Source: Longimicrobium terrae | GTDB taxonomy: Bacteria > Gemmatimonadota > Gemmatimonadetes > Longimicrobiales > Longimicrobiaceae | Direction: 5' to 3' | DNA: 64,000 bases | Assembly: GCF_014202995.1 (NCBI RefSeq) | Contig: NZ_JACHIA010000010.1 | Coordinates: 1-64,000, forward strand | Shown here: piece after piece, positions 17,141 to 27,013 of the stretch | Position numbering within the stretch: the first letter of the stretch is position 1 | Layout: every line of letters starts with the position of its first letter | The notes under the pieces: generated by a model | Seen by the model: only the letters and a program-made list of their open reading frames with translations | What the model was told of the DNA's origin: nothing | The model's database searches: none | Translations under genes and position numbers: made by a program

Positions 17141-18822
17141 TTTCCCCCGCCCGCCGCGAACACGATCCCCACCAGCACGATCAGAATCACCCCGTACGCC
17201 GAGGCGCCGCCGAAGTCGAAGCCGCGCAGGCTCGACAGCATCTCCACCGAAATGGGGCGCGTGCGGTTGGTGTAGAGGAGGATGGAGGCCACGAACTCGC
17301 CCAGCGCGGTCACGAAGGCCAGCAGCGCGCCCGCGGCCAGACCGGGCAGCACCAGCGGCAGCACCACGCGCCGCGCCGTCGTCCACCGCGACGCGCCGAG
17401 GGAGGCAGCCGCCTCTTCGTACGTGGGATCCAGCTGCTTGAAGCTGCCGAGCGCCGCCCGCGTCACCAGCGGAATGTTGCGGATGAAGTACGCCAGCGGC
17501 AGGATGCCCCACGTCCCCACCAGCACGAACCGCCCCGCCAGCGGCTGGTGCACGTTGAAGGTGAAGACGAGCGCAATTGCCAGTACCGTTCCCGGCAGCG
17601 CCCACGGCAGCGCCACCAGCGCCGAAATCCATCCCCGCCCGCGCGTGCCCTTTCGCGACAGCAGCCACGCCGCCGCGTACGCAAAGATCACGTTGGCGAT
17701 GGTGGCCACCGTGGCCATCTGCAGCGAGTTGAGGATGGGCACCAGCCGCTGCGAATCGCTGAACAGCCGCGTGTAGTTTTCCGCCGAGTACGAGGGCGGA
17801 ATGACCTGCGTGGTCCACGTCCCCTCCGGCACGAACGAGATCAGCAGCACCGTGGCGTGCGGCAGCAGCAGAAAGGCCACCAGCAGCGTGGCGCCCAGCG
17901 ACAGCCAGCCTCCGCGCCCGCCTGCCGCGGGGGGCGCCGGGGCCAGCCCCTTGCCCGCCCCCGTGTACTCGCGCCCCGACTCGTACCGCTGCAGCATCCA
18001 CAGAAAGAGGAGCGAGGCGAGGGCGAGAACGACCGCCTCCACCGCCACCAGCCCGTCCTCGCCGTTCAGCTTGCTGTTGAACAGCTGCGTCGTCAGCACG
18101 CGGAAGCCGCCACCGAACACGTACGGCGCGCTGAACGACGCCATCGACGTCATGAACACCAGCAGCGCGGCGCCGCCCAGCGCGGGGGCCAGCATGGGCA
18201 GGGTGACGCGGCGCAGGGTGGTCCACCACCCCGCGCCCAGCGCCGCCGCCGCCTCGGCGTAGCCGCCGTCCAGCCGCGCCAGCCCGGCGGCGGTGAACAG
18301 GTAGAAGTAGACGTACATCGTGTACGCGTGCACCAGCAGCACCGCCCAGGCGCCCGTCAGCCGCCACGGCGCCTCGTCCATCCCCAGCAGCGACTGCACG
18401 CCGCGCGTCAGGAATCCGCTTTCCCCGTAGAGAAAAAGGAACGAGAGCGTGCCCACCAGCGGCGGAAGAAGAACGGGCATGGCCGCCAGCGCGCCCAGCA
18501 CCCGCCGGCCGGGAAAGTCCCTCCGCGCGAACAGAAAGGCCAGCGGCACGCCGATCAGCGCGGAAAGCACCACGCTGGCCAGCGAGATCCACACGCTGTT
18601 CCACAGCGCCCGCACCTCTGACCGGCTGCCGAAGAAGCGCGCGTAGTGCTCCCCCGTCCACCGGCCGCCGTCCAGCACGCTGTCCGCCAGCACGAACAGG
18701 TTGGGATACAGAACCAGCCACAGGAGGATGATGATGACGGGAACCGCCACCCACGCCGCCCCGCCGATCCGCCCGCGGCCCGGCGTCCCGCGTCGCCCCG
18801 CGTCACTCGCCGTCATCGACAT
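17128..18822 (-). CDS. Double-domain ABC transporter permease (iron(III)/thiamine type)
   Basis: 564 residues with about twelve membrane helices in two homologous halves. Each half carries the EAA loop that contacts the ATPase: EAAAALGAGWWTTLRRVTLP and EEAAASLGASRWTTARRVVL. A fused permease pair of this length is typical of the FbpB/AfuB/ThiP group. It moves the substrate delivered by the binding protein (20285-21328) across the inner membrane with ATP from 19164-20288. Those genes lie just upstream on the same strand, separated by 341 bp that hold an opposite-strand peptide gene. Its last codons and stop lie within repeat R5. The substrate is likely ferric iron, but phosphonates or polyamines are possible. 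Confidence 0.9.
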   Translation of the reverse strand: MSMTASDAGRRGTPGRGRIGGAAWVAVPVIIILLWLVLYPNLFVLADSVLDGGRWTGEHYARFFGSRSEVRALWNSVWISLASVVLSALIGVPLAFLFARRDFPGRRVLGALAAMPVLLPPLVGTLSFLFLYGESGFLTRGVQSLLGMDEAPWRLTGAWAVLLVHAYTMYVYFYLFTAAGLARLDGGYAEAAAALGAGWWTTLRRVTLPMLAPALGGAALLVFMTSMASFSAPYVFGGGFRVLTTQLFNSKLNGEDGLVAVEAVVLALASLLFLWMLQRYESGREYTGAGKGLAPAPPAAGGRGGWLSLGATLLVAFLLLPHATVLLISFVPEGTWTTQVIPPSYSAENYTRLFSDSQRLVPILNSLQMATVATIANVIFAYAAAWLLSRKGTRGRGWISALVALPWALPGTVLAIALVFTFNVHQPLAGRFVLVGTWGILPLAYFIRNIPLVTRAALGSFKQLDPTYEEAAASLGASRWTTARRVVLPLVLPGLAAGALLAFVTALGEFVASILLYTNRTRPISVEMLSSLRGFDFGGASAYGVILIVLVGIVFAAGGGKGSA

Positions 18823-18913
18823 TGATTATCCGCCACAATTCACCCATGTTGATCCGCCGGGCCCCGGCGACTCCCGCCACGGTGCCCATTCCGCACTCCA
18901 TCCGCCACCGGAC

Positions 18914-19081
18914 ATGAAGAAGAACCTGGATCCCAGCGCCATCATCGTCGAAAGCTTCAAGACCACCCCGGCCGCCCTGGTCGGCGGCGTGGGCGGGGGC
19001 ACCGCGTGCTTCGAGACGTGCGCCAGCGACTACACCAGCTGTCCCGACGACGCCGCCTGCGCCGACAAGACCAACCCCTGA
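18914..19081 (+). CDS. Small 4-Cys peptide with VESF leader, RiPP-precursor-like
   Basis: 55 residues: a leader-like N-terminus (MKKNLDPSAIIVESFKTTPA), then a Gly-rich hinge (LVGGVGGGTA, a possible double-Gly cleavage region) and a C-terminal part with four Cys, many Thr/Ser and acidic residues. The LDxxxxxVESF pattern is shared with the peptide at 60659-60991 and recalls the leader boxes of class I lanthipeptide precursors (knowledge of the family; similarity only by eye). No modifying enzyme lies nearby. It is encoded opposite to the ABC importer, between its ATPase and permease genes, and is followed by its own terminator. Confidence 0.65.
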   Translation: MKKNLDPSAIIVESFKTTPAALVGGVGGGTACFETCASDYTSCPDDAACADKTNP

Positions 19082-19103
19082 TCCGCCACCGCACGGGTTG
19101 ATG

Positions 19104-19141
19104 AACGGCGCCGCCCGCGATCCCTCGCGAGCGGCGCCGTT
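19104..19141. terminator. Hairpin terminator of the small peptide gene
   Basis: Arms AACGGCGCCGC and GCGGCGCCGTT with an inner CGCGA/TCGCG pairing, 23 bp after the peptide stop. It also sits 23 bp after the end of the leftward ATPase gene, so it may reduce read-through into the permease. Confidence 0.85.
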
Positions 19142-19163
19142 GCTCATTTCCGTCCGCGCCGGA

Positions 19164-20284
<1,121 letters not shown>

Positions 20285-20288
<4 letters not shown>

Positions 20289-21328
20289 CGCCCGCCCCGG
20301 TCGCGCACGTGCTCGTCCCAGTAGCGCATCCACTCCGACTCGCGCTCCTGAAGCTGCTTCCAGTCCATCGGTTCCGGCTTGATGGCGGCCTGCGCGGCGC
20401 GAAGGCGCGGCGGCATGGAATCCATCGGGAAGTCCGCGCGCACCGGCAGGCGGTAGAAGTCGCGCACGGCGGGGATGAGCGCCGCCGTGCCGCCCACGTA
20501 TTCCATGAACACCTTTGCCGCCTCCGGATTGGGCGCGCCGCGCACGATGGCCACCGCGTCCACGATCTGCGGCGTGCCGCTGCTGGGGATCACGTATTCG
20601 ATGGGATACTTGTACTTCTCGCGCACCATCTCGATGTCCGGCAGCGCCCAGAGGGTGACGAGGCCTTCTTCGCGGGCCAGCATCTGGTACAGCATCGTCG
20701 GGTTCAGGACGTACTGCTTGGTGTTGGCGTCCAACCGCCGCAGCCAGGTGAACCCCGCCGCCGTGTCGCCCGTGGCCCGAAGGCCGCGCTGCACCACCAT
20801 CCCGAAGATGGTGCGCATCGTTCCGCTCGCCATGGGGTCGCGGATGAGCAGCTTGCCTTTCCACTTCGGGTCCAGCACGTCGTCCCAGTCCTTTGGCGCC
20901 TCCGCCGCGGGGACCGCTTTTCCGTTGTAGGCGATCACTTCCGGCGTGAGGTACGTGCCGTACCAGCGGCCCTGCGGATCGCGCGTGCCCGCCGGGAGCG
21001 CCGCGCCCCACGAGGGCGACGAGGGCGCCAGGAGCGAGTCGTCCGCGGCCTGCTGGAACATGGACGACGGGGCGCCCCACCAGATGTCGGCCTGGGGGTT
21101 GGCGCGCTCGGAGCGGACGCGGTCCATGACCTCCTGCGAGCCCATGTCCACGTACTGCAGGTCGATGTCGGGGTGCGCCGTCTCGAACCGCTTTTCGAAC
21201 GCGGACAGCATTTCGCGGCCGTGCGGCGAGTAGACGGTGAGCACCGCGCGCCCGTCGCCGCCGGAGCAGGCGGCCAGCAGGGGCAGGGCGATCGACGGGA
21301 TCAGGGCGAATGGCCTGCGAAGGCGCAT
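20285..21328 (-). CDS. Lipoprotein substrate-binding protein of iron(III)-type ABC importer
   Basis: 347 residues. A lipoprotein signal (PFALIPSIALPLLAACSGG; lipid on the Cys) is followed by VLTVYSPHGREMLSAFEKRF, ADIWWGAPSSMFQQAADDSL and the family's VIAYNGKAVP, GTMRTIFGMVVQ and ALPDIEMV segments, typical of FbpA/AfuA-like periplasmic binding proteins. It would capture substrate outside the inner membrane and hand it to the permease. It is the first gene of a three-gene operon and overlaps the ATPase by 4 bp. Tyr pairs for ferric iron are not unambiguous, so the substrate could also be an organophosphonate or sugar phosphate. Confidence 0.9.
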
Positions 21329-21394
21329 GAATGTGCGATGGTGTGGGATACGTGCACTGTCAACAGGTCGAGCAACCAACGACGGACCAGTGCG

Positions 21395-21720
21395 GCGAGC
21401 CGGGTCGAGGCGCATCCGGAGAGGGCCCCCTCCCCCCAGCCCCATAGGCGTCAACTTTATTTTGCAAAGCTTATTCGCGACGGCTAATTCGACCAGATTT
21501 CGCCAGCTTTGCGCCACCGTGAATGTAAAAATACGGGGCTAAGAGGGCTCGATATGGCTTAAGTTCGCGCCTATGCCCCCCAGCCCCCTCCACCCGCTCC
21601 GCGGGAGAGAGGGAGCCGTTCGGCGCGGGCGATGGGCTTCGGCGCGCGTCCGGCACGCCGCGAGCCCCTCCCCGGCCCTCCCCGTGCAAACAGACGCACG
21701 GAGAGGGAGAACTCACACCG
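21395..21720 (-). repeat. Repeat R3, interrupted copy
   Basis: A GC-rich block containing CCCCTCCACCCGCTCCGCGG and CACGGAGAGGGAGAA. Its inverted counterpart at 30475-30650 is contiguous, whereas this copy is split by the 133-bp insertion at 21443-21575. Part of a larger composite with R1 copy C and R4. Confidence 0.75.
21443..21575. mobile_element. 133-bp MITE-like insertion with 11-bp target duplication
   Basis: An A+T-richer segment, strikingly different from its surroundings. Its ends are imperfect inverted repeats (CATAGGCGTCAACTT at the left; the complement of the right end reads CATAGGCGCGAACTT). It is flanked on both sides by CCCCCCAGCCC (21432-21442 and 21576-21586), and the related repeat at 30.6 kb has this sequence only once with no insert. 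It carries no reading frame. An internal pair GCAAAGCT / AGCTTTGC could form a hairpin. The long target duplication suggests mobilisation by an IS4-like transposase (inference). Confidence 0.75.
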
Positions 21721-21733
21721 GAACTGCGGCCCC

Positions 21734-21821
21734 GATGCAGTTGAAGCCCCGATCGTGGGCGCGACAGCGGCCACGAGTCGGGGGTTCCCGCGGTTTGAGC
21801 GGCGGATTCATTCGCTCAACA
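21734..21821 (-). repeat. Dispersed element R1, copy C
   Basis: Core variant with GATCGTGGGCGCGACAGCGG in place of the AACGGCGCC core of copies A, B and D. Lies 132 bp beyond the stop of the PIG-L gene, same orientation as that gene. Confidence 0.8.
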
Positions 21822-21876
21822 GGGCATGGGCGCGAACGAATCTTGTGAAGCCACTCGAGCTTTCAGCCTCCAACAA

Positions 21877-21950
21877 CCCTCCCCCAGTCTTTTTTGGGGG
21901 AGGGTGGGCCGGTGGTGCCGGCCCGGGTGGGGGCCGCCCGCGAACTCCGC
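21877..21950 (-). repeat. Repeat R4, copy 1 (3'-flanking hairpin)
   Basis: Contains CCCTCCCCC - loop AGTCTTTTTT - GGGGGAGGG plus a GGCCGGTGGTGCCGGCC palindrome. Nearly identical, in inverse orientation, to 30241-30319. Both directly follow a stop codon, so it can act as a terminator of the leftward PIG-L gene. Confidence 0.85.
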
Positions 21951-21952
21951 GC

Positions 21953-24550
21953 TCAGCGCCCGGCCGGGTCGCGCGCGCCCAGGGCCAGCAGGTTGGCGAA
22001 CAGGCGGTACGCGCCGGGAACGCCCTCCGGAAACTGGCGAAAGAACGCCAGCCCCGTGTAGACGTACGTCCCCTTCCCCAGATGCCCCACCAGCAGCCCG
22101 CCCTGCAGCGACTCGCCCGGATCGCCCATCTCCAGCAGCGGCGTGTAGAACGGGTCCCACGTTTCCGCGAAATACAGCCCGCGCTCCTGAACCCATCCCT
22201 CGAAGTCCGCCGGCCCGATGCGGTTGAGCGACGTGAACACCCGGTCCTCGGGGCGCAGGATGCGCACGGCGGCGTTTTCGTCCGTCACGCGGCCGTGCGG
22301 GCGCGCCATGGTGATGGGCTCGGGGGTGAAGCGGCCCTCCACGATCTCGTACTTGTTGTACTGCACGATCATGGTGCCGCCCGCCGTCACCCAGTCCAGC
22401 AGTCGCTGGTTGTGGGCGCCCAGATCCGCCCGCACCTCGTACGCCCGGCTCCCCGTGATGATGACGTCGAAGCGCGACAGGTCGCCCTCCGCCAGGTCGT
22501 CCGCGGAAAGCAGCGTGGGCGTGATGCCGAAGTTCTCCAGGAACGCCGGGCCTTCTTCGCCCGCGCCCTCGATGTAGGCCACGCGCAGCCCCGCGGGCAC
22601 CCGCAGGTCAAAGGCGCGCACCCGCGACTCGGCCGCGTGGTACAGCGGCCGGGCGCGCACGTGCGGATAGTCGATCATCTGCACCCCGCGCGTGAACCGC
22701 CGCCCGTCCTGCGCCTCGAACACGGCGGACACGTCCACGTCGCCCGCGCGCGCGCTGGCCGGCGGCGTCACCGTAAAGCGCACCTCGCGCACCTCGCCCG
22801 GCGCGGCGAACTGCACCGGCACCGAGGCCGGCTCCGCGCGCCACCCCGCGGGCACGTTCAGCCGCAGCGTGCCGCGCGCGCCCCCCGCCGCCTGCGCCGC
22901 CAGCCGCACCGTGTACGACAGCGGGCGCGGCGCCGCGGTGGAAAGCACCCGCGTGCGCGGCGAGAGCAGCACGCTCACGGCGGGCACCACCATCACCGGC
23001 CGGCGCAGTTCGCCCTGGCGCGGATCGACTTCGCGGAAGGTGGCGTCCTGCGGGATCGCGATCTCCGCCCCCGCCACGCGCAGGCGCGCCACCGCACGCA
23101 CCGGAGCCGCCTCGAACGGGCGGGTCAGCGCGGCGTCGCGATCCGGCCAGCGATACATGTCGCCGTCGCGCGGCTGGCGCAGAAAGTACGGGATGGTCAG
23201 CTCCGCGTCCGCCGGCACCCGCACGCGAAAGCGACGCGTCATCAGCGCGCCGGGCGCCACCTGCGCGTCCGCCGCGGGCTGCACCGCCTCCGCCGTCCAC
23301 CCGGCGGGAAGCTCGGGGGCGAAGGCGGCCACGGTCACCGGCTGCGCGCCGCCGTTCCAGAGGGACAGTTCGACCGTCAGCGTGTCGCCGGGGGCCAGGC
23401 GCGAACGGCTGGCCGTCGCATCCACCACGAGGCCGGAGGCCAGCGCCAGGGCGCGCTCCACGTCGCGGCGCTCCTCATCCATCCGGAACGCCAGGTCCGC
23501 CGTGCCGTTGGTGGCGGGAAGCGCGGCGCGGGCGGCGTTCAGCGTGGTGAGCGCGGAGGCCAGGTCCGCGGCCAGCGCGGCGGGAGCCAGCGGGTTGCCG
23601 CGGGCGCGCAGCGCTTCGGCCTGCGCCTGGTAGCGCACCAGCCCGCGCGCCGCGGCGCCTTCACCCGCGGTGGCGAGAACCGTGTCGATCTCGGTCCAGA
23701 GCGTCGCTTCGATCCCCGCCTGGGCGGGCCGGACGCGCAGGAGATAGCTGGCGCGGGGGCCGGCCACTTCCGGCGCGCCCATGTCCTGCGAGCGGTGGCG
23801 GGAACGGCTGGCCATGGCCTGCTGAAACGGCGACCGGCCGATCAGCGGGTCCAGGTCGCCCACGGCCAGCTGCAGCGTGGCGCCGTCCCCGCGGGAGCGG
23901 AGAGACTGATACAGCTTGCGGGGCGCGAAAGGCCGCAGCCCCGCGGCGATCTGCTCGGGAAAGCGCGCCGGGTCGCTCGCGGCGTCGTACGCGTCGCGCG
24001 CGACGATGGCGGACACCTGGTGCTGGCCGTGCCCGTCGCGCGGCGTGCCGCTGAACACGGTGATCACCACGTCCGGGCGATAGGTGCGGATGACCCGCGT
24101 CACGTCGCGGACCAGTTCCTCGCGCGGCCAGTGGCGAAACGCTTCGTCGGCGGACTTGCTGAATCCAAAGTCGAACGCGCGCGAAAAAAACTGCTCCGCG
24201 CCGTCCACCCGCCGCGCGGCGAGCAGTTCTTCGGTGCGAAGCAGTCCCAGACCCTCTCCCAGCTCCGTGCCGATGCCGTTCTGTCCGCCCTCGCCGCGCG
24301 TGAGCGACAGATAGGCGACGTCGGCGCCTTCTTCCAGGGCCAGGCGGGCCAGGAGCTGCGTGTCTTCGTCGTCGGGGTGCGCGCCCACCATCAGCACGCG
24401 CTTGGCGACGCCCACGCGGCGCAGGCTGAGGCCAAGGGCGGCGGCGCCGCGGTATTCGGTGGCGCCGGCCTGCGCGGGCGCGGGGCTGGGAAGCGCGGGC
24501 GCCAGCGCGGCCGCGGCGAGCAGGGCCAGGAAAAGGCGGGTGCGTGTCAT
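21953..24550 (-). CDS. Exported PIG-L family deacetylase with C-terminal NEW3/glutaminase-like regions
   Basis: 865 residues with a signal peptide (MTRTRLFLALLAAAALAPAL...PAPAQ). The N-terminal LmbE/PIG-L domain (~40-290) has the zinc motif VGAHPDDEDTQ (H, D, D) and the distal GHGQHQVSAI His. This family hydrolyses N-acetylglucosaminyl conjugates. Residues ~400-690 hold two NEW3-like beta-sandwiches (TVELSLWNGGAQPVTVAAFA, RGTLRLNVPAGWRAEPASVP). The final ~200 residues (VAYIEGAGEEGPAFLENFGI, VIITGSRAYEVRADLGAHNQ, AGGTMIVQYNKYE) have a glutamine-amidotransferase-like fold. The substrate is unknown; a sugar-conjugate in the periplasm is likely. It is monocistronic. Confidence 0.88.
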   Translation of the reverse strand: MTRTRLFLALLAAAALAPALPSPAPAQAGATEYRGAAALGLSLRRVGVAKRVLMVGAHPDDEDTQLLARLALEEGADVAYLSLTRGEGGQNGIGTELGEGLGLLRTEELLAARRVDGAEQFFSRAFDFGFSKSADEAFRHWPREELVRDVTRVIRTYRPDVVITVFSGTPRDGHGQHQVSAIVARDAYDAASDPARFPEQIAAGLRPFAPRKLYQSLRSRGDGATLQLAVGDLDPLIGRSPFQQAMASRSRHRSQDMGAPEVAGPRASYLLRVRPAQAGIEATLWTEIDTVLATAGEGAAARGLVRYQAQAEALRARGNPLAPAALAADLASALTTLNAARAALPATNGTADLAFRMDEERRDVERALALASGLVVDATASRSRLAPGDTLTVELSLWNGGAQPVTVAAFAPELPAGWTAEAVQPAADAQVAPGALMTRRFRVRVPADAELTIPYFLRQPRDGDMYRWPDRDAALTRPFEAAPVRAVARLRVAGAEIAIPQDATFREVDPRQGELRRPVMVVPAVSVLLSPRTRVLSTAAPRPLSYTVRLAAQAAGGARGTLRLNVPAGWRAEPASVPVQFAAPGEVREVRFTVTPPASARAGDVDVSAVFEAQDGRRFTRGVQMIDYPHVRARPLYHAAESRVRAFDLRVPAGLRVAYIEGAGEEGPAFLENFGITPTLLSADDLAEGDLSRFDVIITGSRAYEVRADLGAHNQRLLDWVTAGGTMIVQYNKYEIVEGRFTPEPITMARPHGRVTDENAAVRILRPEDRVFTSLNRIGPADFEGWVQERGLYFAETWDPFYTPLLEMGDPGESLQGGLLVGHLGKGTYVYTGLAFFRQFPEGVPGAYRLFANLLALGARDPAGR

Positions 24551-24867
24551 GCCATTCAAGCTAGGGCAGGGCCCCGGAGCACACAATCCGGGGTCCGCGA
24601 TCAGATGACGAACGTCATGCGATCGGTACACCGCTTTTCCCATCCAGTGCGGCGGGATGCCTCGGTCGATCAGAGAAGCGTTCCGGATGATGCGGCGAGG
24701 TCTTTCTCCCAGTCCCTCATCATCCCCGCGGGAGAAAGTGGAGACCTCAGCGCGGCCGATGGGCTTCGGCACGCGGCGGCGGCCCTTCGTCCGGCGGTTG
24801 AAACCGCGCCTCGAAACACACGAAGTCCGCCTCCGCGGACTGCCGCGGCGAGATCGTCGCGCATGCC
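24551..24867. other. Intergenic region, no gene seen
   Basis: Upstream of the leftward PIG-L gene. It includes a GTCCGCCTCCGCGGAC palindrome (24825-24840) like the one near position 170, and a stretch around 24768-24780 resembling R3 (GATGGGCTTCGGC), so it looks like a degraded 3' module of the HAD gene to its right. Confidence 0.5.
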
Positions 24868-24948
24868 AATGCAGTTGAAGCCCCGAACGGCGCCTGTGGG
24901 CGCCGTGTCGGGGGTTCCCGCTGTTCGAGCGGCGGATTCATTCGCTCT
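24868..24948 (-). repeat. Dispersed element R1, copy D
   Basis: Closest to copy A (shared CCCCGAACGGCGCCTGTGGG). It begins only 16 bp after the stop of the HAD gene and has that gene's orientation. Confidence 0.82.
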
Positions 24949-24963
24949 CGTGGGGGAGCATCC

Positions 24964-25641
24964 TCACCCCTGATCCGCGCCGCCCAGAAACCGCTCCGGA
25001 TCATCCACCACCTCCCGCAGCGAGCGCACCACCACCGTGGCCGCGTCCAGCCGCGATCCGCCGTCCGGCGCCAGTCCGATGCAGCGCATTCCCGCGGCGC
25101 GCGCGGCGGCCACCCCGGCTGGCGCGTCCTCAATCACCAGGCACGCGGACGGCTCCACGGCCAGACGCTGCGCCGCGAGGAGAAAGACGTCGGGCGCGGG
25201 CTTTCCCGCGGGCACCTCCTCCCCCGTGGCGCGCGCGGCGAACGCATCCGCCACGCCCAGTTCATCCAGCACCTGGTGGATGAACGTCATCGGCGAGCTG
25301 CTGGCCACGGCGATGGGGAGGCCGCGGGCGCGCAGCAGGCGGATCAGCTCCACCGAGCCCTCCATGGGCACGATGCGGCCGGGCGCATCCTTTGCCAGAT
25401 CGGCCCACTTCCGCTCCACCAGCGCCGCCATTTCCTCCGCCGCCAGCGGCCGCCCCAGCGCGGCGGGAAAGAAGTCGTGATCCGCCAGCCCGGCGAACCG
25501 CTCCGTGATCTCGTCCGCGCTCAGGTGCACGCCCCAGTCCACGAGCATGCGCGACTCGCCCTCCGCGTGCAGCCGCTGCGTGTCGCTGATCACGCCATCC
25601 ATGTCAAAGATCACCGCCCGCACCGCCGTCGATCCCGTCAT
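24964..25641 (-). CDS. HAD-superfamily phosphatase, beta-phosphoglucomutase-like
   Basis: 225 residues. Motif I VIFDMDGVISDT (nucleophile and general acid Asp), motif II VASSSPM (Thr/Ser), motif III Lys in PAGKPAPDVF and motif IV VIEDAPAGVAAA are all present, with a helical cap between motifs I and II. The family comprises soluble phosphatases and phosphoglucomutases acting on sugar phosphates. The exact substrate cannot be read. Start at ATG 25641 directly precedes the first strand. It is a single-gene unit whose 3' side carries R1 copy D. Confidence 0.92.
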   Translation of the reverse strand: MTGSTAVRAVIFDMDGVISDTQRLHAEGESRMLVDWGVHLSADEITERFAGLADHDFFPAALGRPLAAEEMAALVERKWADLAKDAPGRIVPMEGSVELIRLLRARGLPIAVASSSPMTFIHQVLDELGVADAFAARATGEEVPAGKPAPDVFLLAAQRLAVEPSACLVIEDAPAGVAAARAAGMRCIGLAPDGGSRLDAATVVVRSLREVVDDPERFLGGADQG

Positions 25642-25896
25642 TCCGATTCCCGTGTGTTCGCTGATCAAAACCCGGCCCGCGCATCTCCCGGGAGCCCGTC
25701 CCCGCCGCGCCTTTCCCGGCAGGCGGCGGGCCGCGCGATCCGGCAGCGATTCGGAGCCGATGTGGAAGATGATGCAGCACACATACTTGGCACCGTGGGA
25801 GACCGTCGCGGTGGACCGCGTTCTGCATACGGGTGGGCGAGCGAGGGGTCCGAGGTGCGCGACCCGGCGGAGACCGATGGGAGAGAGTTTGCGGCG

Positions 25897-26715
25897 ATGA
25901 AAGCGATTCTGACGGCACTTCTGGCGACGGCCTTCGCGAGCCCCGCGATGGCGGGAGACGTGACCCTCACGGGGTCGCCCGGCTCCATGGAGCGGCAGCA
26001 CGAGGTCGCCGTGGAGCGCCGGTACACCTTCACCAAGTCCCCCGCTGACGTTTCGGAACTGGTGTCCAGCGGCAAGCTGGTGCCCGTGGTGGCGGGAACG
26101 GACTTTCAGCTCGCCAACGTGGGCTTTCCGTACGCGCGGCCGGAGGTGCTGGAGTTCGTCAAGCGCACGGCCGCGGGCTACCGCGCCGGGTGCGGCGAGC
26201 CGCTGGTGGTCACCAGCCTGACGCGCCCCTTGGCCAACCAGCCCGGCAACGCGCACAAGCTTTCGGTGCACCCGGCCGGCATGGCGGTGGACTTCCGCAT
26301 CAGCAAGAGCGACAAGTGCCGCAAGTGGATGGAAACGAGCCTGCTGGCTATGGAGCGCAAGGGGCTGCTCGATATCACCAGGGAGCGGCACCCGGCGCAC
26401 TACCACGTCGCCGTCTTTCCCGGCGCGTACGCGTCCTTCGCCTCGCGCACGCCGGCGCCCGCGAGCCCGGCCGCGCCGGAGCCCGTTGCGCCCGCCGCGC
26501 CGTCCGCACCCGCCGCGGCCGTGGTGGAGGCCGCGCGCCCCGCCCCGGCACCCGCGGTGACCTCCGCGCCCGCGACGGCCGTGCGCGCCCGGCGTCCCGC
26601 GCCGCCCGCCCGCGACGGAGGGCCGGAAACCGCGCTCTTCATGGGGGCCGGCGCGCTGCTGGTGGCGGCCGTGCTCTGGGTGATGTTCCGCGGCGGGCGA
26701 CCGGCCCGCGTGTGA
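25897..26715 (+). CDS. Exported M15-peptidase-like protein (DUF5715 type) with C-terminal anchor
   Basis: 272 residues. Signal peptide MKAILTALLATAFASPAMAG. The domain ~20-180 contains LVVTSLTRPLANQPGN, KLSVHPAGMAVDFRI and PAHYHVAVFPGAY: the His, Asp and final HxH are arranged as the zinc ligands of LAS/M15 D-Ala-D-Ala peptidases. A long Ala/Pro linker follows, ending in one membrane helix (TALFMGAGALLVAAVLWVMF) and a basic tail. It probably acts on peptidoglycan in the periplasm, tethered to the inner membrane. It is transcribed divergently from the HAD gene across 255 bp. Confidence 0.8.
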   Translation: MKAILTALLATAFASPAMAGDVTLTGSPGSMERQHEVAVERRYTFTKSPADVSELVSSGKLVPVVAGTDFQLANVGFPYARPEVLEFVKRTAAGYRAGCGEPLVVTSLTRPLANQPGNAHKLSVHPAGMAVDFRISKSDKCRKWMETSLLAMERKGLLDITRERHPAHYHVAVFPGAYASFASRTPAPASPAAPEPVAPAAPSAPAAAVVEAARPAPAPAVTSAPATAVRARRPAPPARDGGPETALFMGAGALLVAAVLWVMFRGGRPARV

Positions 26716-27013
26716 CCGCGGCCCCACCCGATCGTTCTCTTCGCGCCCGGCCATGTGCCGGGCGCGCTTCGTTTGGGGGATTGATCTGGACGTTTCCGTC
26801 CATCCGCCGTGCCCAATCCGCGGACGCCTCAGCACTCAACGGACGGACCGAGATCCCGGCGGCCGCGGGAAGCGGGCGCTTTCGCCGTCGCGGGCTCGTT
26901 CGGCGCAAATCGATGCGGGGCTTTTTGTTAGCGGAACGGCTGCCGCCGCGGCCCCATTTACGCGTCATCTCCCATCCGATGACTCTTCCCCGGCTCTTCT
27001 GCCTGACGGCCCC

